Below, piece after piece: positions 1-8,193 of a stretch of 64,000 bases of DNA (positions are counted from its first letter, which is position 1; each line of letters starts with the position of its first letter). The stretch covers positions 620,001 through 684,000 of the forward strand of contig CAWCHQ010000003.1 of the NCBI GenBank assembly GCA_963795415.1, given 5' to 3'. The stretch is from CAVSUZ01 sp963795415 (lineage in GTDB: Bacteria; Pseudomonadota; Alphaproteobacteria; Acetobacterales; Acetobacteraceae). The notes beneath the pieces were generated by a model. The model saw only the letters and a program-made list of their open reading frames with translations. It ran no database searches and was not told the DNA's origin. Both the position numbers and the translations under genes were made by a program.

Positions 1-290
1 CGAGCATCGCGGCCTATTCGCCGCAAGTGCAGGGCCGATGTGAGCCGGCGTTCCGGATCTTGCAGGACCTTCTGCCGGAAGAGCCGGCGCTGGCCGGGAT
101 CAGCGCCGATGTGGCGGCGGCCAACCGGTTTCTGCGCGAGACCTACCTGGCGTGGCACGATGCGCGGTTTGCGATTGCCCAGCCGAGAGCGGCCCGGCCT
201 ATGTGCCGGTCGATGAGGCGCAATGGCGTGACGTACTGTGCATCCAGGAAAAGCGGGTAATTGCGCCGGACAACACGCGAGCTGAAGCGC
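1..290 (+). pseudogene. ISNCY-type transposase C-terminal remnant
   Basis: The frame beginning at base 3 reads AAYSPQVQGRCEPAFRILQD, then a stretch ending RFLRETYLAWHDARFA. I know this pattern from the integrase-core C-terminus of ISNCY-type transposases. Around base 180 the reading jumps to another frame, which continues AESGPAYVPVDEAQW and DVLCIQEKRVIAPDN, also typical of that family. The gene is therefore frameshifted, and its 5' end lies outside the window. The similarity fades near base 290 and a different mobile-element fragment follows. It is non-functional debris. Family assignment is from memory of conserved motifs; no terminal inverted repeats are visible. Confidence 0.6.
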
Positions 291-360
291 CCGGCGGTTG
301 CAGATCCCGCCGCGGCACGGGGGCACGAATGCGCCGATGGCGCGCTCGCGGTTCCTCCTC

Positions 361-519
361 CCGCGGGTCGTGTCCCGCAAATGGCTGAAAGCTCGGGTGG
401 CGGAAGACGGGCAGATGACACCAGGGGAGGTTGGAACGCCGCAAGGTGCGGTGATCTCGCCACTGCTGGCCAACATCTACCTGCTTTACGTCTTCGACCT
501 GTGGGCGACGGCACGCTGA
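361..519 (+). pseudogene. Group II intron reverse transcriptase fragment (ltrA-like)
   Basis: About 50 codons read RKWLKARVAEDGQ, then GTPQGAVISPLLANIYL and LYVFDLWA before a stop. GTPQGxxxSPLLANIYL is the hallmark motif of the reverse-transcriptase palm domain in group II intron-encoded proteins. The catalytic YADD box, maturase (X) domain and endonuclease domain are all missing, so this is a small internal scrap. It lies directly downstream of the transposase remnant, showing that the left edge of the window is a graveyard of mobile elements. No intron RNA domain V was identified nearby. Confidence 0.65.
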
Positions 520-738
520 TGGGGGCGCAGGGACGGACGGGTTCGCAGTAGCGATGAAGCCTGGCAACGCGGGCGGAGCGAAGGGACCCGACCGCGGCTA
601 CCCGCACTTGCCTGGAATGCTGACATTGCGGGCCTGTGTGCGTATCCTCAAGACTTATGACGGTATGATCAATTAGCGGGCGTTCGCCGGATGTGGACGC
701 ACGGTTCCGCGCAACCCGATCTGTGCTTTAATACTCTT

Positions 739-1095
739 ATGCGGATCGTTTACAGCGACCATAGCCGCCTCGACGAGCGGAGCCTTGCGATGCACCGGCT
801 CATTGCCGCGAAGGTGCGGGGCGATCCCGCCTTGCTGGACAAGGCGCGGGACAATTTGCGCCGCTGGCAAGAGATGGAAGGCAGCCGGAAGCTGGCGTTG
901 GCCGAATGGGAGCGGATTCTCAGCGGCCCCGTATGTCAGATGACGCAATTTCTCACCGATCCCTGTGAACGCGCGACCCGCCTTCGCTAGTCCAGCCCGT
1001 TCGCGGGCATTCTGACCGAGGCCGAGCGCCTGGCCATTTATGAATTGTATTCAACTCGAACATATCATCAGGGCCGCCAGCCAAATCTCGGATGA
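739..1095 (+). pseudogene. Hypothetical partner of DUF6036 protein, interrupted by amber stop
   Basis: Starting at ATG 739 the frame encodes a small, charged, helical protein (RLDERSLAMHRLIAAKVR, then NLRRWQEMEG). Such proteins commonly precede DUF6036 nucleotidyltransferase genes in Proteobacteria, possibly as toxin-antitoxin-like pairs. A TAG at 988-990 stops it, but the same frame continues with SSPFAGILTEAERLAIYEL to a TGA at 1093. In relatives I recall, a glutamine precedes SSPFAG, so a CAG-to-TAG change is the simplest explanation. It overlaps the start of the next gene by about 55 bases. Function is unknown; toxin/antitoxin involvement is inference. Confidence 0.55.
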
Positions 1096-1602
1096 TACCG
1101 AGATCGTGGTTGTCGGTAGTCAGCCATCCACGCGCAGGATGTGAAGCTGCCGCCGATTGCGTTTCTATCGGCGGAGGCGGACGTGTATCCGCGCAACAGG
1201 CCCGAGCGCGCGGACGAGATCGACGCGGCCCTAGGCGAGCTTTCGCCCTTCCATGAAACGCACGGCTACTATGCGCATGGCGTCTCGCCCAAGATCGCCA
1301 TTCTTCCCGCCGAGTGGGAACAACGTGTGATCCGCATCAGCAACCCGAACACGGGTGGTGCAACCGGGCTGTGCATAGATGCGCACGACCTCGTTTTGTC
1401 GAAATACGCGGCGGCCCGCGAACAGGACAGGGAATTCAACCAAGCCATGATCCGACACGGCATCGTAAGCCGACGGAAACTGACCGCGCTGTTACGCACC
1501 ATGCCGGTCGACGACGAGATGAAAGGCTTCATCGCCGCGCGCATCAAGGCCGACTATGCCGCCGTTGCCCGGCTCCGCCCGCCAAGAGCGCCAAAACGGT
1601 AG
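1040..1602 (+). pseudogene. DUF6036 family nucleotidyltransferase-like protein, frameshifted
   Basis: An ATG at 1040 opens a frame reading NCIQLEHIIRAASQIS and then DTEIVVVGSQ, which fails at a TGA within about 35 codons. If one base is restored just after GSQ (near 1123), translation joins the long frame from 1141 (KLPPIAFLSAEADVYPRNRP, HETHGYYAHGVS, CIDAHDLVLSKYAA). The combined product matches DUF6036 proteins, which have a nucleotidyltransferase-like fold with GSQA and D-x-Y motifs. A one-base deletion exactly in the GSQ motif inactivates the gene. Its upstream partner is also broken, so the whole two-gene unit looks dead. Confidence 0.65.
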
Positions 1603-1754
1603 TGTCGCAGCGGTCGGAGCGACGCTGGCGGGTCACGGGCTGCGGTCGCATGGGAGTTTGGGGAGCGTCGGGTGCCGTTTGCGGTCTCGCAGTGGTTGAA
1701 CGGGGAGTACGCGTAGGCGCTGCGGGGCTTTCGCTGCAGAAAGGTTGTTTCGCC

Positions 1755-1782
1755 CACCTGTCCCGCGTTCGCGGGGCAGGTG
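1755..1782. repeat. Intergenic 13-bp-arm hairpin
   Basis: Two 13-base arms with one G-T mismatch flank a 2-base loop (arm start CACCTGTCCCGCG). No T-tract follows on either strand, so a simple Rho-independent terminator is not well supported. The rest of the gap (about 1603-1850) holds nothing recognisable. Confidence 0.4.
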
Positions 1783-1850
1783 TTCCTCGCAATGACAGGG
1801 TCTAATGACAGTGTCTGACCACAGTGTCTGGGGGCGCGGGTTCGGGCGGA

Positions 1851-2222
1851 TCAGCGCATGGCCTCGTGGAGGGCGTGCTGGACGCGCGGATCGAGCAGGG
1901 TGGTCCAGTAGGCGACGGTGCAGCCGATGTCGGCGGGCAGGGCGGGATAGCGTTGCTTGACCTCGGCGGCGGCGATGCGACCGTCGGAGAGCGGCTCGAT
2001 ATATGAGTGGAGCACGGCCTGTTCGATCGCGTGGGCTGGGTGAGCGAGCAGGGAGGCGGGGCCGGCCATGGTGATGAGGCGCTGTTCGAGGGCTTGGCAG
2101 GTGGTGTGGGCTCCCTCGTTCCAGAGCGGGTAGGCGTAACCGACGCCGGCGGCCAGGACTGCTGTGAAGAGGAGTTTTCCGATCACTTCACGACCTTTCG
2201 GTGACCAGTCAAAGTGTAGCAC
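1851..2222 (-). CDS. Hypothetical membrane-anchored protein (123 aa)
   Basis: The reading frame is open for 123 codons on the minus strand, divergent from the ketopantoate reductase gene. A hydrophobic segment near residues 15-32 (KLLFTAVLAAGVGYAYPLW) looks like an uncleaved signal anchor. The rest is a soluble domain with three cysteines (near residues 42, 100) and no motif I recognise. The start is uncertain: the longest start at 2222 overlaps upstream sequence of the divergent gene, and a shorter start is possible. I do not recognise the family; the coding call rests on the anchor segment, length and position. Confidence 0.5.
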   Translation of the reverse strand: MLHFDWSPKGREVIGKLLFTAVLAAGVGYAYPLWNEGAHTTCQALEQRLITMAGPASLLAHPAHAIEQAVLHSYIEPLSDGRIAAAEVKQRYPALPADIGCTVAYWTTLLDPRVQHALHEAMR

Positions 2223-2245
2223 GGGAAATGGGCGGGAGTATCGGA

Positions 2246-3304
2246 ATGGCGCCTCGCATTGTGGTGATGGGGGCTGGGGCGGTCGGCGGCTACGTAGGCG
2301 GCGGCCTGTCGGCGGCCGGTTACGATGTGACGCTGATCGACATCTGGCCGGCGCATGTGGAGGCGATCCGGGCGCACGGGCTCCAACTGTCGCGGATGAC
2401 GGCGGCGGAGGAGCGCACGGTGCGGGTGCCCGCGATGCATGTGACGGAGGTGCAAGGACTGGCGAAGCAGCGGCCGGTGGATTTCGCGATCCTGGCGGTG
2501 AAGTCCTACGACACCGAGTGGGCGACGGCGCTGATGGCGCAGTATTTGGGTCCGTCGGGCGGGATTGTCTCGCTACAGAATTGCATCAACGAGGAGCGCA
2601 TCGCGGGGATTGTGGGGTGGGGACGGGTTATCGGCGCGGTGGTGACGGGCGGGCTTGCGCTGGATCTGTATGAGCCCGGGCGCATCCGGCGGAATATGGC
2701 GAAGAACCCGGCAATGACGGCGCTGCATGTGGGCGAGCCGAGCGGACGGATCACCTCGCGGGTGCGCACGCTGGCGGCGATGCTGAGTGATGTGGATACG
2801 ATACAGGCGACGGAAAATTTGTGGGGTGAGCGCTGGACCAAGCTGTGCGTGAACGGGATGCGCAACCGGGTTTCGGCGGCGACCGGAATGAGCGGCAACG
2901 AGCGCGACGGCCACGATGCGGTGCGGCGCGTGTGCATCCGCTTGGGAGCAGAGTCCGTGCGGGTCGGGCGAGCATTAGGATGCCGGCTGGGGAATGTGGG
3001 CGCGCTCGATCCGGGTATGCTGGTGCCGGCGGATGAAGGAAATCGCGCAGCGCTCGCGGAGATCGAGCGATTGATGATTGAGGGAATGCGGGGGACGAAG
3101 CGGAGCGATCTGCAGCGTCCGTCGATGGCGCAGGACATGGCGAAGGACCGGCGGACGGAGATTGAATTCACGAACGGCTTTATTGCCGCGCGGGGTGCGG
3201 AGACTGGCGTTCCTGCGCCGACGCACGCGCGACTGACTGACGTGGTGAAGCGTGTCGAGCGCGGGGAACTTACGCCGAGTCCGGCGAACGTATTGTGGAA
3301 TTGA
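2246..3304 (+). CDS. Ketopantoate reductase family protein (ApbA/PanE-like)
   Basis: The product is about 352 aa, predicted to be a cytosolic NAD(P)H-dependent 2-dehydropantoate 2-reductase-like enzyme. The N-terminus has a Rossmann dinucleotide-binding motif (VVMGAGAVGGYVGGGL). The family lysine region (FAILAVKSYDT) follows, then the C-terminal helical substrate domain with NLWGERWTKLCVNGMRN, matching the conserved K and N of PanE relatives. I chose ATG 2246 because the Rossmann strand begins two residues later and a GGGAG-like ribosome site precedes it; an upstream in-frame start at 2201 would add 15 residues. Many proteins of this family act on other 2-oxo acids, so the pantothenate role is uncertain. 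Confidence 0.75.
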   Translation: MAPRIVVMGAGAVGGYVGGGLSAAGYDVTLIDIWPAHVEAIRAHGLQLSRMTAAEERTVRVPAMHVTEVQGLAKQRPVDFAILAVKSYDTEWATALMAQYLGPSGGIVSLQNCINEERIAGIVGWGRVIGAVVTGGLALDLYEPGRIRRNMAKNPAMTALHVGEPSGRITSRVRTLAAMLSDVDTIQATENLWGERWTKLCVNGMRNRVSAATGMSGNERDGHDAVRRVCIRLGAESVRVGRALGCRLGNVGALDPGMLVPADEGNRAALAEIERLMIEGMRGTKRSDLQRPSMAQDMAKDRRTEIEFTNGFIAARGAETGVPAPTHARLTDVVKRVERGELTPSPANVLWN

Positions 3305-3412
3305 GAGTGATGTTTTGCGGTCTGGGGGCGGGCAACGGGGCTGCTTGACTCGGGGTTGTCCGCCGACTAGAAACGCCCGCTTCGATCCCAGGGTTTATTG
3401 ATTTAGAGACGC

Positions 3413-3682
3413 ATGGCAAACACTGCATCTGCTCGCAAACGCATTCGTCAGGCACTTCGGCGGACTGAGCGCAATCGTGCGCGGAGGTCGCGCGTGCGGA
3501 CGTTTATGAAGAAGGTCGAGCAGGCGATTGCGGGCGGTGAAGCGGGGGCGGCGGTGCACGCGTTGCGTGCGGCTCAGCCTGAGATGCAGCGCGCGGTATC
3601 GAAGGGCGTTGTGCACCGGAATACGGTTGCCAGAAAATTGTCGCGTCTTGCGGCACGCATCAAGAAGCTGAGTTCTGCCTGA
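3413..3682 (+). CDS. rpsT: 30S ribosomal protein S20
   Basis: The 89-aa basic protein begins MANTASARKRIRQALRRTER and carries the conserved NxxxxSRVRTFMKKVE core. It also has the C-terminal HRNTVARKLSRLAARIKKL segment of bacterial S20. S20 binds 16S rRNA early in assembly of the small ribosomal subunit. Length is normal. It sits immediately upstream of dnaA on the same strand, an arrangement known from other alphaproteobacteria. Identification is secure. Confidence 0.97.
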   Translation: MANTASARKRIRQALRRTERNRARRSRVRTFMKKVEQAIAGGEAGAAVHALRAAQPEMQRAVSKGVVHRNTVARKLSRLAARIKKLSSA

Positions 3683-3975
3683 CACCGGTTGAGTTTGATG
3701 TTCCTGCTCTTCCTTGGGCGGGAACGAAGCGGGGGGATCTCGCGTTGCAACGTTTGCCGAAGTGTGGCAGTTGCAATTAACTGGCATGTGACGTTGTATT
3801 GCCGGCAGGGATCAAAGTAACTTTCTTGCTTTCTTGTTTCGTTCGGGCCCATTGTTAAGCTTTTGCGTTGCCCATGCATGTCGGTGTGTTGTACCCCTGA
3901 CTGGTGTTGAGCGGTTCGGGTGAGCGTTCCAGCAGAATTTTGTTGCTGAACTGATCGAGCGAGCTTCGGACCTGG
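3683..3975 (+). promoter_or_regulatory. Upstream region of dnaA
   Basis: This 293-base gap is visibly less GC-rich than its surroundings and must hold the dnaA promoter. A loose sigma-70-like pair can be imagined around 3770-3800 (TTGCAA, then TTGTAT), but this is weak. I found no canonical DnaA boxes (TTATCCACA or close variants) and no CtrA-type sites, so I do not call an origin here. Confidence 0.3.
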
Positions 3976-5475
3976 ATGATTATTTTTCAGCGGCCTTCCA
4001 AGAGCCGCCAGCTCGGGGACGGTTCAGTGGCATCAGACAGCGTCGCGATGGAGGACGTGGTGGCCGCGGATACCGGGAGGGAGCCTGCGACCGACAATGA
4101 CGTTGCGGCATGCTGGGAGCAGGTTCGGTCTCGGTTGCAGGCCGAGGTGGGCGAGGTTGAGTATCGCACGTGGCTGCGGCAGATCTCGCTTGCGAGCATA
4201 GACGGCGACGAAGCCACTCTTGTTTTGCCGACGCGGTTTTTGCGTGACTGGGTTCGGGAGCATTACGAGGGGAAGCTGCGTGTGCTTGTGCAGGCGGCAA
4301 TTCCTGGAATACGGCGGATCGAGATACGGGTGATGCCATCGCTCGCGGCGATGGAATCGCGGCGCGCGGCGCCGGCCGCGGTTGCTGTACCGGCCATTAG
4401 TGTACCAGCGGTTGCCGCGCCAGCTGTCCGGCAGGATGACAGGAGCGAGGTGTCGCTTGATCCGCGCTTCACGTTCACGACTTTTGTGGTGGGGAAGCCG
4501 AACGAGTTCGCCTATGCGTGTGCGCGGCGGGTGGCGGAGAAGCCGTCGAGCCAAGGATTTAACCCATTGTTCCTGTATGGCGGGGTCGGGTTAGGGAAGA
4601 CACATCTGATGCTGGCGATTGCGTGGGAGCTGGCGAACCGTTCTGCGGGGCGGCGGCCGACTGTCGCGTATCTGACGGCGGAACGGTTCATGTATCGCTT
4701 CATCGCGGCGATCCGCAATCAATCGACGATGGAGTTCAAGGAGCAGCTTCGCAGCGTCGATGTGCTGATGATCGACGACTTGCAGTTTCTGGGTGGGAAG
4801 GACAACACACAAGAGGAGTTTTTTCATACATTCAACGCGCTGGTCGATGCCGGCAAGCAGATTGTCGTTTCCGCCGACAAATCGCCGTCGGATCTTCCGG
4901 GAATTGAGGACCGGCTGCGCACTCGCCTGAACTGCGGGATGGTGGCGGACCTGCATGCCACGACATTCGAGTTGCGCATTTCGATTCTGGAGGCGAAGGC
5001 GGCTTTGGCCGGCATGGCAGTGCCGGGGAAGGTGCTTGAATTTCTGGCCCACAAGATAACGAGCAATGTGCGTGAGCTGGAGGGTGCGCTGAACCGGGTG
5101 ATTGCTCACGCCAATCTTTTTGAGCGCGCCATTACCCTGGAGACGACGCAGGAGGTGTTGCACGACATCCTGCGCGCGCACGACCGGCGCGTGACGATCG
5201 ACGAGATACAGAGGAAGGTGGCGGAGCACTACAATATACGACTGACGGATATGTCTTCCGCGCGGCGGGCTCGCAGCGTGGCACGTCCGCGCCAGGTTGC
5301 GATGTTTCTTGCGAAGCAGCTTACCGGGCGAAGCTTGCCGGAGATCGGGCGAAAGTTCGGCAATCGCGACCACACGACGGTTATTCACGCTGTTGGGCGG
5401 GTCGGTGAGCTGATGGAACGTGATGCCAGTTTCGCCGAGGATGTGGAGCTGTTGCGGCGGATGCTGGAGTCTTAA
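3976..5475 (+). CDS. dnaA: Chromosomal replication initiator protein DnaA
   Basis: The 499-aa protein has the four-domain DnaA layout. An N-terminal domain (WEQVRSRLQAEVGEVEYRTW) is followed by an Ala/Val/Pro-rich linker (about residues 120-155). The AAA+ ATPase has Walker A GGVGLGKTH near residues 202-210 and Walker B VLMIDDLQFLG near 264. The C-terminal DNA-binding domain carries the signature NRDHTTVIHAV near residue 463. It melts oriC and loads the replicative helicase. The N-terminus is extended by about 40 residues before the conserved domain I, so a later start is possible. dnaN-recF-gyrB are not adjacent but lie about 47 kb downstream on the same strand. Confidence 0.97.
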   Translation: MIIFQRPSKSRQLGDGSVASDSVAMEDVVAADTGREPATDNDVAACWEQVRSRLQAEVGEVEYRTWLRQISLASIDGDEATLVLPTRFLRDWVREHYEGKLRVLVQAAIPGIRRIEIRVMPSLAAMESRRAAPAAVAVPAISVPAVAAPAVRQDDRSEVSLDPRFTFTTFVVGKPNEFAYACARRVAEKPSSQGFNPLFLYGGVGLGKTHLMLAIAWELANRSAGRRPTVAYLTAERFMYRFIAAIRNQSTMEFKEQLRSVDVLMIDDLQFLGGKDNTQEEFFHTFNALVDAGKQIVVSADKSPSDLPGIEDRLRTRLNCGMVADLHATTFELRISILEAKAALAGMAVPGKVLEFLAHKITSNVRELEGALNRVIAHANLFERAITLETTQEVLHDILRAHDRRVTIDEIQRKVAEHYNIRLTDMSSARRARSVARPRQVAMFLAKQLTGRSLPEIGRKFGNRDHTTVIHAVGRVGELMERDASFAEDVELLRRMLES

Positions 5476-5506
5476 TGGGCGATCGGTTTAGTTTTGACCG
5501 CCGGTG

Positions 5507-6373
5507 TTACGATTTCATTGCGCCTGCGGCGAGGTCGGACACCATGTAGCGGCGGAGGGCAAAGTAGATGGCGATCGGAGGCAAGGAGTAGATGATGGCG
5601 ATGGCCATCATGTAGTTCCAGGGCGCCTCGTCGCTGTCGAAGAACTGGTCGAGCGCGACCGCGACTGTCATGTTGCGTGTGGATGAGAGCAGCAGGTATT
5701 GGTAGATGTATTCGTTCCATGCGAGCATCAGCGCATAGACACCGACCACGACCAGCGCGGGCGCCATCAGCGGCAGGTAAATGCGGAGGTAGAGTTGCAA
5801 CGGCGATGCGCCATCGATTTTCGCTGATTCGTCGAGCTCGACGGGGATCAGCTTGCCATACTGGTTCAGGATGAGGATGGCGTACGGCGTTGCGAAGGTG
5901 ACTTCCGCGGCAATTACAGCCCACAGGCTGTCCGAGAGGCCGTAAAGATGCATGATGTGGACGAACGGGATGGCTAGGAAGGCGGTCGGCAGGACGTAGG
6001 TCAGAAGCGCGGCGTCCGTGAGCACCCAACTACGACGCAAGCGCATCCGGCCGACCGCGAAGCTGGCGAGCGATCCGATCAGCACGGTGAGAAGCATCGT
6101 CGCGAGGCCCATGTAGATGCTGTTGCCGAACTGATGCCAGAAATGGTCCAGAAGCCAGTAATCCTCGGTCCAGACGGATCGGAAGCTGTCGAAATTTGGA
6201 TCGGGCGGCCAGATGCTTCCGGTGAACTCGTCGGCATCGGAATCGAGCGCGATCAGAACCATGTTGTAAACGGGCAGCAGCGTCCAGACGAGGATTGCAA
6301 TACCGAGCGTGATGGCGGCGGATTTCACGAGTACCGTCCGCTGGAGGCGCGCACGGTTGCGCGAGACGATCAT
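5507..6373 (-). CDS. Carbohydrate ABC transporter permease (MalG-like), copy A
   Basis: A 288-aa inner-membrane permease with six predicted membrane spans. The cytoplasmic EAA-type loop is conserved (ELDESAKIDGASPLQLYLRI), as is the family ending (YFALRRYMVSDLAAGAMKS). Start ATG 6373 is set by a 4-base ATGA overlap with the upstream permease stop, which indicates translational coupling. A much longer open frame runs upstream but is only a shadow of the partner gene. It is paralogous to the gene at 7306-8193 over its whole length, including the shared DSDEAPWNYMMA segment. The substrate is probably a sugar or polyol; no ATPase gene is present in the window. Confidence 0.85.
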   Translation of the reverse strand: MIVSRNRARLQRTVLVKSAAITLGIAILVWTLLPVYNMVLIALDSDADEFTGSIWPPDPNFDSFRSVWTEDYWLLDHFWHQFGNSIYMGLATMLLTVLIGSLASFAVGRMRLRRSWVLTDAALLTYVLPTAFLAIPFVHIMHLYGLSDSLWAVIAAEVTFATPYAILILNQYGKLIPVELDESAKIDGASPLQLYLRIYLPLMAPALVVVGVYALMLAWNEYIYQYLLLSSTRNMTVAVALDQFFDSDEAPWNYMMAIAIIYSLPPIAIYFALRRYMVSDLAAGAMKS

Positions 6374-7287
6374 AGCTGCACCCCGGTCGCCCGGACCCGC
6401 CGCATAAGAATGATCACCACGGGAATGAGCACGGGGAGAGCGGACATCATGGCGGCAACTCCCAGATTCGGGTAGCCGAAGTCGTATGCCTCGTGGAATC
6501 CATAGCTGGCGAGCACGTTTGTTGCCATGCTCGGTGCGCCGCTTGTGACGAAATAGACGGTGGGGAAGTCGCCCAGTGTCCAGGCGGTGGAGAGGAGTGT
6601 AGAGACGAGATAGACATTGGCGAGCAGCGGGAAGGTGACGTAGATCAGGCGTCTTGTTCCGGTGGCTCCGTCGATGGCGGCGGCTTCGTAGATGTCCTGC
6701 GGGATCGCCATTCGCGCGGCGATGAAGACCAGCGTCCAGAAGGGCATCCATTTCCAGATGTAGGAGACGATGTTGGCTGACATCGCGATCCATTGGTGGG
6801 TGAGGAACAGCGGTCCGTCGTGGCCGGTTACGGCGCGCCAGAGACTGTCGAGCAGACCCCATTGGGTGACGAGCATCAAATGGATGGAGGTGAAGATGAC
6901 GACCGCGGGCAACACCCAGGGGATGAGATAGATGGCCAGCAGCGACCTGATCCACCAACTGCGCGTGATGAAGAAGCCGGAAAGCAGGAAGGCGAGAAAC
7001 ATCTTCACGTTCACGCCGACGGCGACGAACAGAACGGTGTTGACAACGGTGGTGAGGTATTTGGGGTCCGAGAACAGCACGGCGTAGAGGGACGGGTCAT
7101 GACCCATCCAGAGGCCGAATGCGACCGGGTAAACAACGAAGGCAGCGAATACGGCGATGTAGGGGATGATGAAGGCGACAGCCCAGGCGGTTTCGGATCC
7201 TTGCAGATGCAATCGCCAGGGTGGTCGCCGCGGGCTGATCTGTTCCAGCGGCTGCCCGATTGACAGGGTCTGCTGAGCGGCGGTCAT
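6370..7287 (-). CDS. Carbohydrate ABC transporter permease (MalF-like), copy A
   Basis: A 305-aa permease with a cytoplasmic N-terminal leader (AQQTLSIGQPLEQI) and six hydrophobic segments. The EAA loop reads DIYEAAAIDGATGTRRLIYV. It forms the heterodimeric channel with the MalG-like protein encoded immediately downstream (ATGA overlap). It is clearly homologous to the permease at 8190-9107: same length, same leader (IGQPL) and the same VYFVTSGAPSM/VYFVSGGGPNM stretch. The pair therefore arose by tandem duplication. It lies 18 bases downstream of copy B and probably belongs to one long minus-strand operon led by the binding protein. Confidence 0.85.
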   Translation of the reverse strand: MTAAQQTLSIGQPLEQISPRRPPWRLHLQGSETAWAVAFIIPYIAVFAAFVVYPVAFGLWMGHDPSLYAVLFSDPKYLTTVVNTVLFVAVGVNVKMFLAFLLSGFFITRSWWIRSLLAIYLIPWVLPAVVIFTSIHLMLVTQWGLLDSLWRAVTGHDGPLFLTHQWIAMSANIVSYIWKWMPFWTLVFIAARMAIPQDIYEAAAIDGATGTRRLIYVTFPLLANVYLVSTLLSTAWTLGDFPTVYFVTSGAPSMATNVLASYGFHEAYDFGYPNLGVAAMMSALPVLIPVVIILMRRVRATGVQL

Positions 7288-7305
7288 GGTCGCCCGATGG
7301 GGTGG

Positions 7306-8193
7306 CTATCCTTTGACGCCACCCATAGTGAGACCGGCGGCCATATAACGCCGGAAGCCATAGTACAGGATCATGGGCGGCAACGCGTATATGATGGCGG
7401 TCGCCATCATGTAGTTCCAGGGCGCCTCGTCGCTGTTGAGGAACTGCGCCAGCGCGACGGCGACGGTCATGCTGCCGGGCGTGGACAGCAGGAGGAACTG
7501 ATAGAGGTATTCGTTCCATGCGAGCAGGAGCGCGTAGGTGCCGACAGCGACGAGTGCCGGCGCCATCAGCGGGAGGTAGATGCGGTAGTAGATCTGCAGC
7601 GGGGTGGCGCCATCGATCCGGGCTGATTTGTCGAGCTCCATCGGGATGGATTTGCCGTATTGGGAGAAGATGAAGATTGCATAGGGAGTGGCGAAGGTGA
7701 CCATCGCGGCGATGACGGACCACAGATGGTTGCCGAGGCCGTAGATCTGCATGATGCGGTAGAAGGGAATGGCGAGGAAGGATGCCGGAATGACATAGGT
7801 CATCAGCGCCGCGTTGCTGAGAAGCCATCCCTGACGCAGATGCATCCGCCCCACGGTAAAACTGGCGAGCGAGCCGATGAGCAGGGTGAGGAACATGGTC
7901 ATCAGGCCGACGTAGAAGCTGTTGCCGAACTGATGCCAGAAATTTTCCAGATACCAGAAGCCCTGGGTGAAGACGATGACGAAGCTGTCGAGCGACGGGT
8001 GTTCGGGCCAAACGGTGCCGCTGAATACGTCGTTGTGGCTGGAGAGGGCGACGGAAATGATGTTGTAGATCGGCAGCAGCGACCAGACGAGAAGGACGAA
8101 GCCGAATGCGATACAGGCCGCTTCCATGAGATATCGCCGGATACGATAGTGGCGCGGGGATGCCATGCGGACGCCGGCGGTGGTCGCGCTCAT
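7306..8193 (-). CDS. Carbohydrate ABC transporter permease (MalG-like), copy B
   Basis: A 295-aa inner-membrane permease with an EAA loop ELDKSARIDGATPLQIYYRI and six membrane spans. The start at ATG 8193 overlaps the stop of the upstream permease by ATGA. The closest visible relative is the copy at 5507-6373. Both copies share long identical runs such as FWHQFGNS and LPLMAPALV, but they have diverged enough to be old rather than assembly duplicates. The protein ends LTMGGVKG, the usual end for this family. It would pair with the MalF-like protein encoded just upstream. Confidence 0.85.
   Translation of the reverse strand: MSATTAGVRMASPRHYRIRRYLMEAACIAFGFVLLVWSLLPIYNIISVALSSHNDVFSGTVWPEHPSLDSFVIVFTQGFWYLENFWHQFGNSFYVGLMTMFLTLLIGSLASFTVGRMHLRQGWLLSNAALMTYVIPASFLAIPFYRIMQIYGLGNHLWSVIAAMVTFATPYAIFIFSQYGKSIPMELDKSARIDGATPLQIYYRIYLPLMAPALVAVGTYALLLAWNEYLYQFLLLSTPGSMTVAVALAQFLNSDEAPWNYMMATAIIYALPPMILYYGFRRYMAAGLTMGGVKG

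Noticed and set aside
1755..1782. Rho-independent terminator
   Set aside because: Good hairpin but no T-tract on either strand, so it is listed only as a repeat.
3683..3975. oriC upstream of dnaA
   Set aside because: No DnaA-box cluster or AT-rich unwinding region was found; only lower GC content.
5507..6958. 483-codon permease starting at 6958
   Set aside because: The first 195 codons are antisense-like filler from the partner gene; the ATGA overlap fixes the start at 6373. The same holds for the frame from 8655 over 7306-8193.
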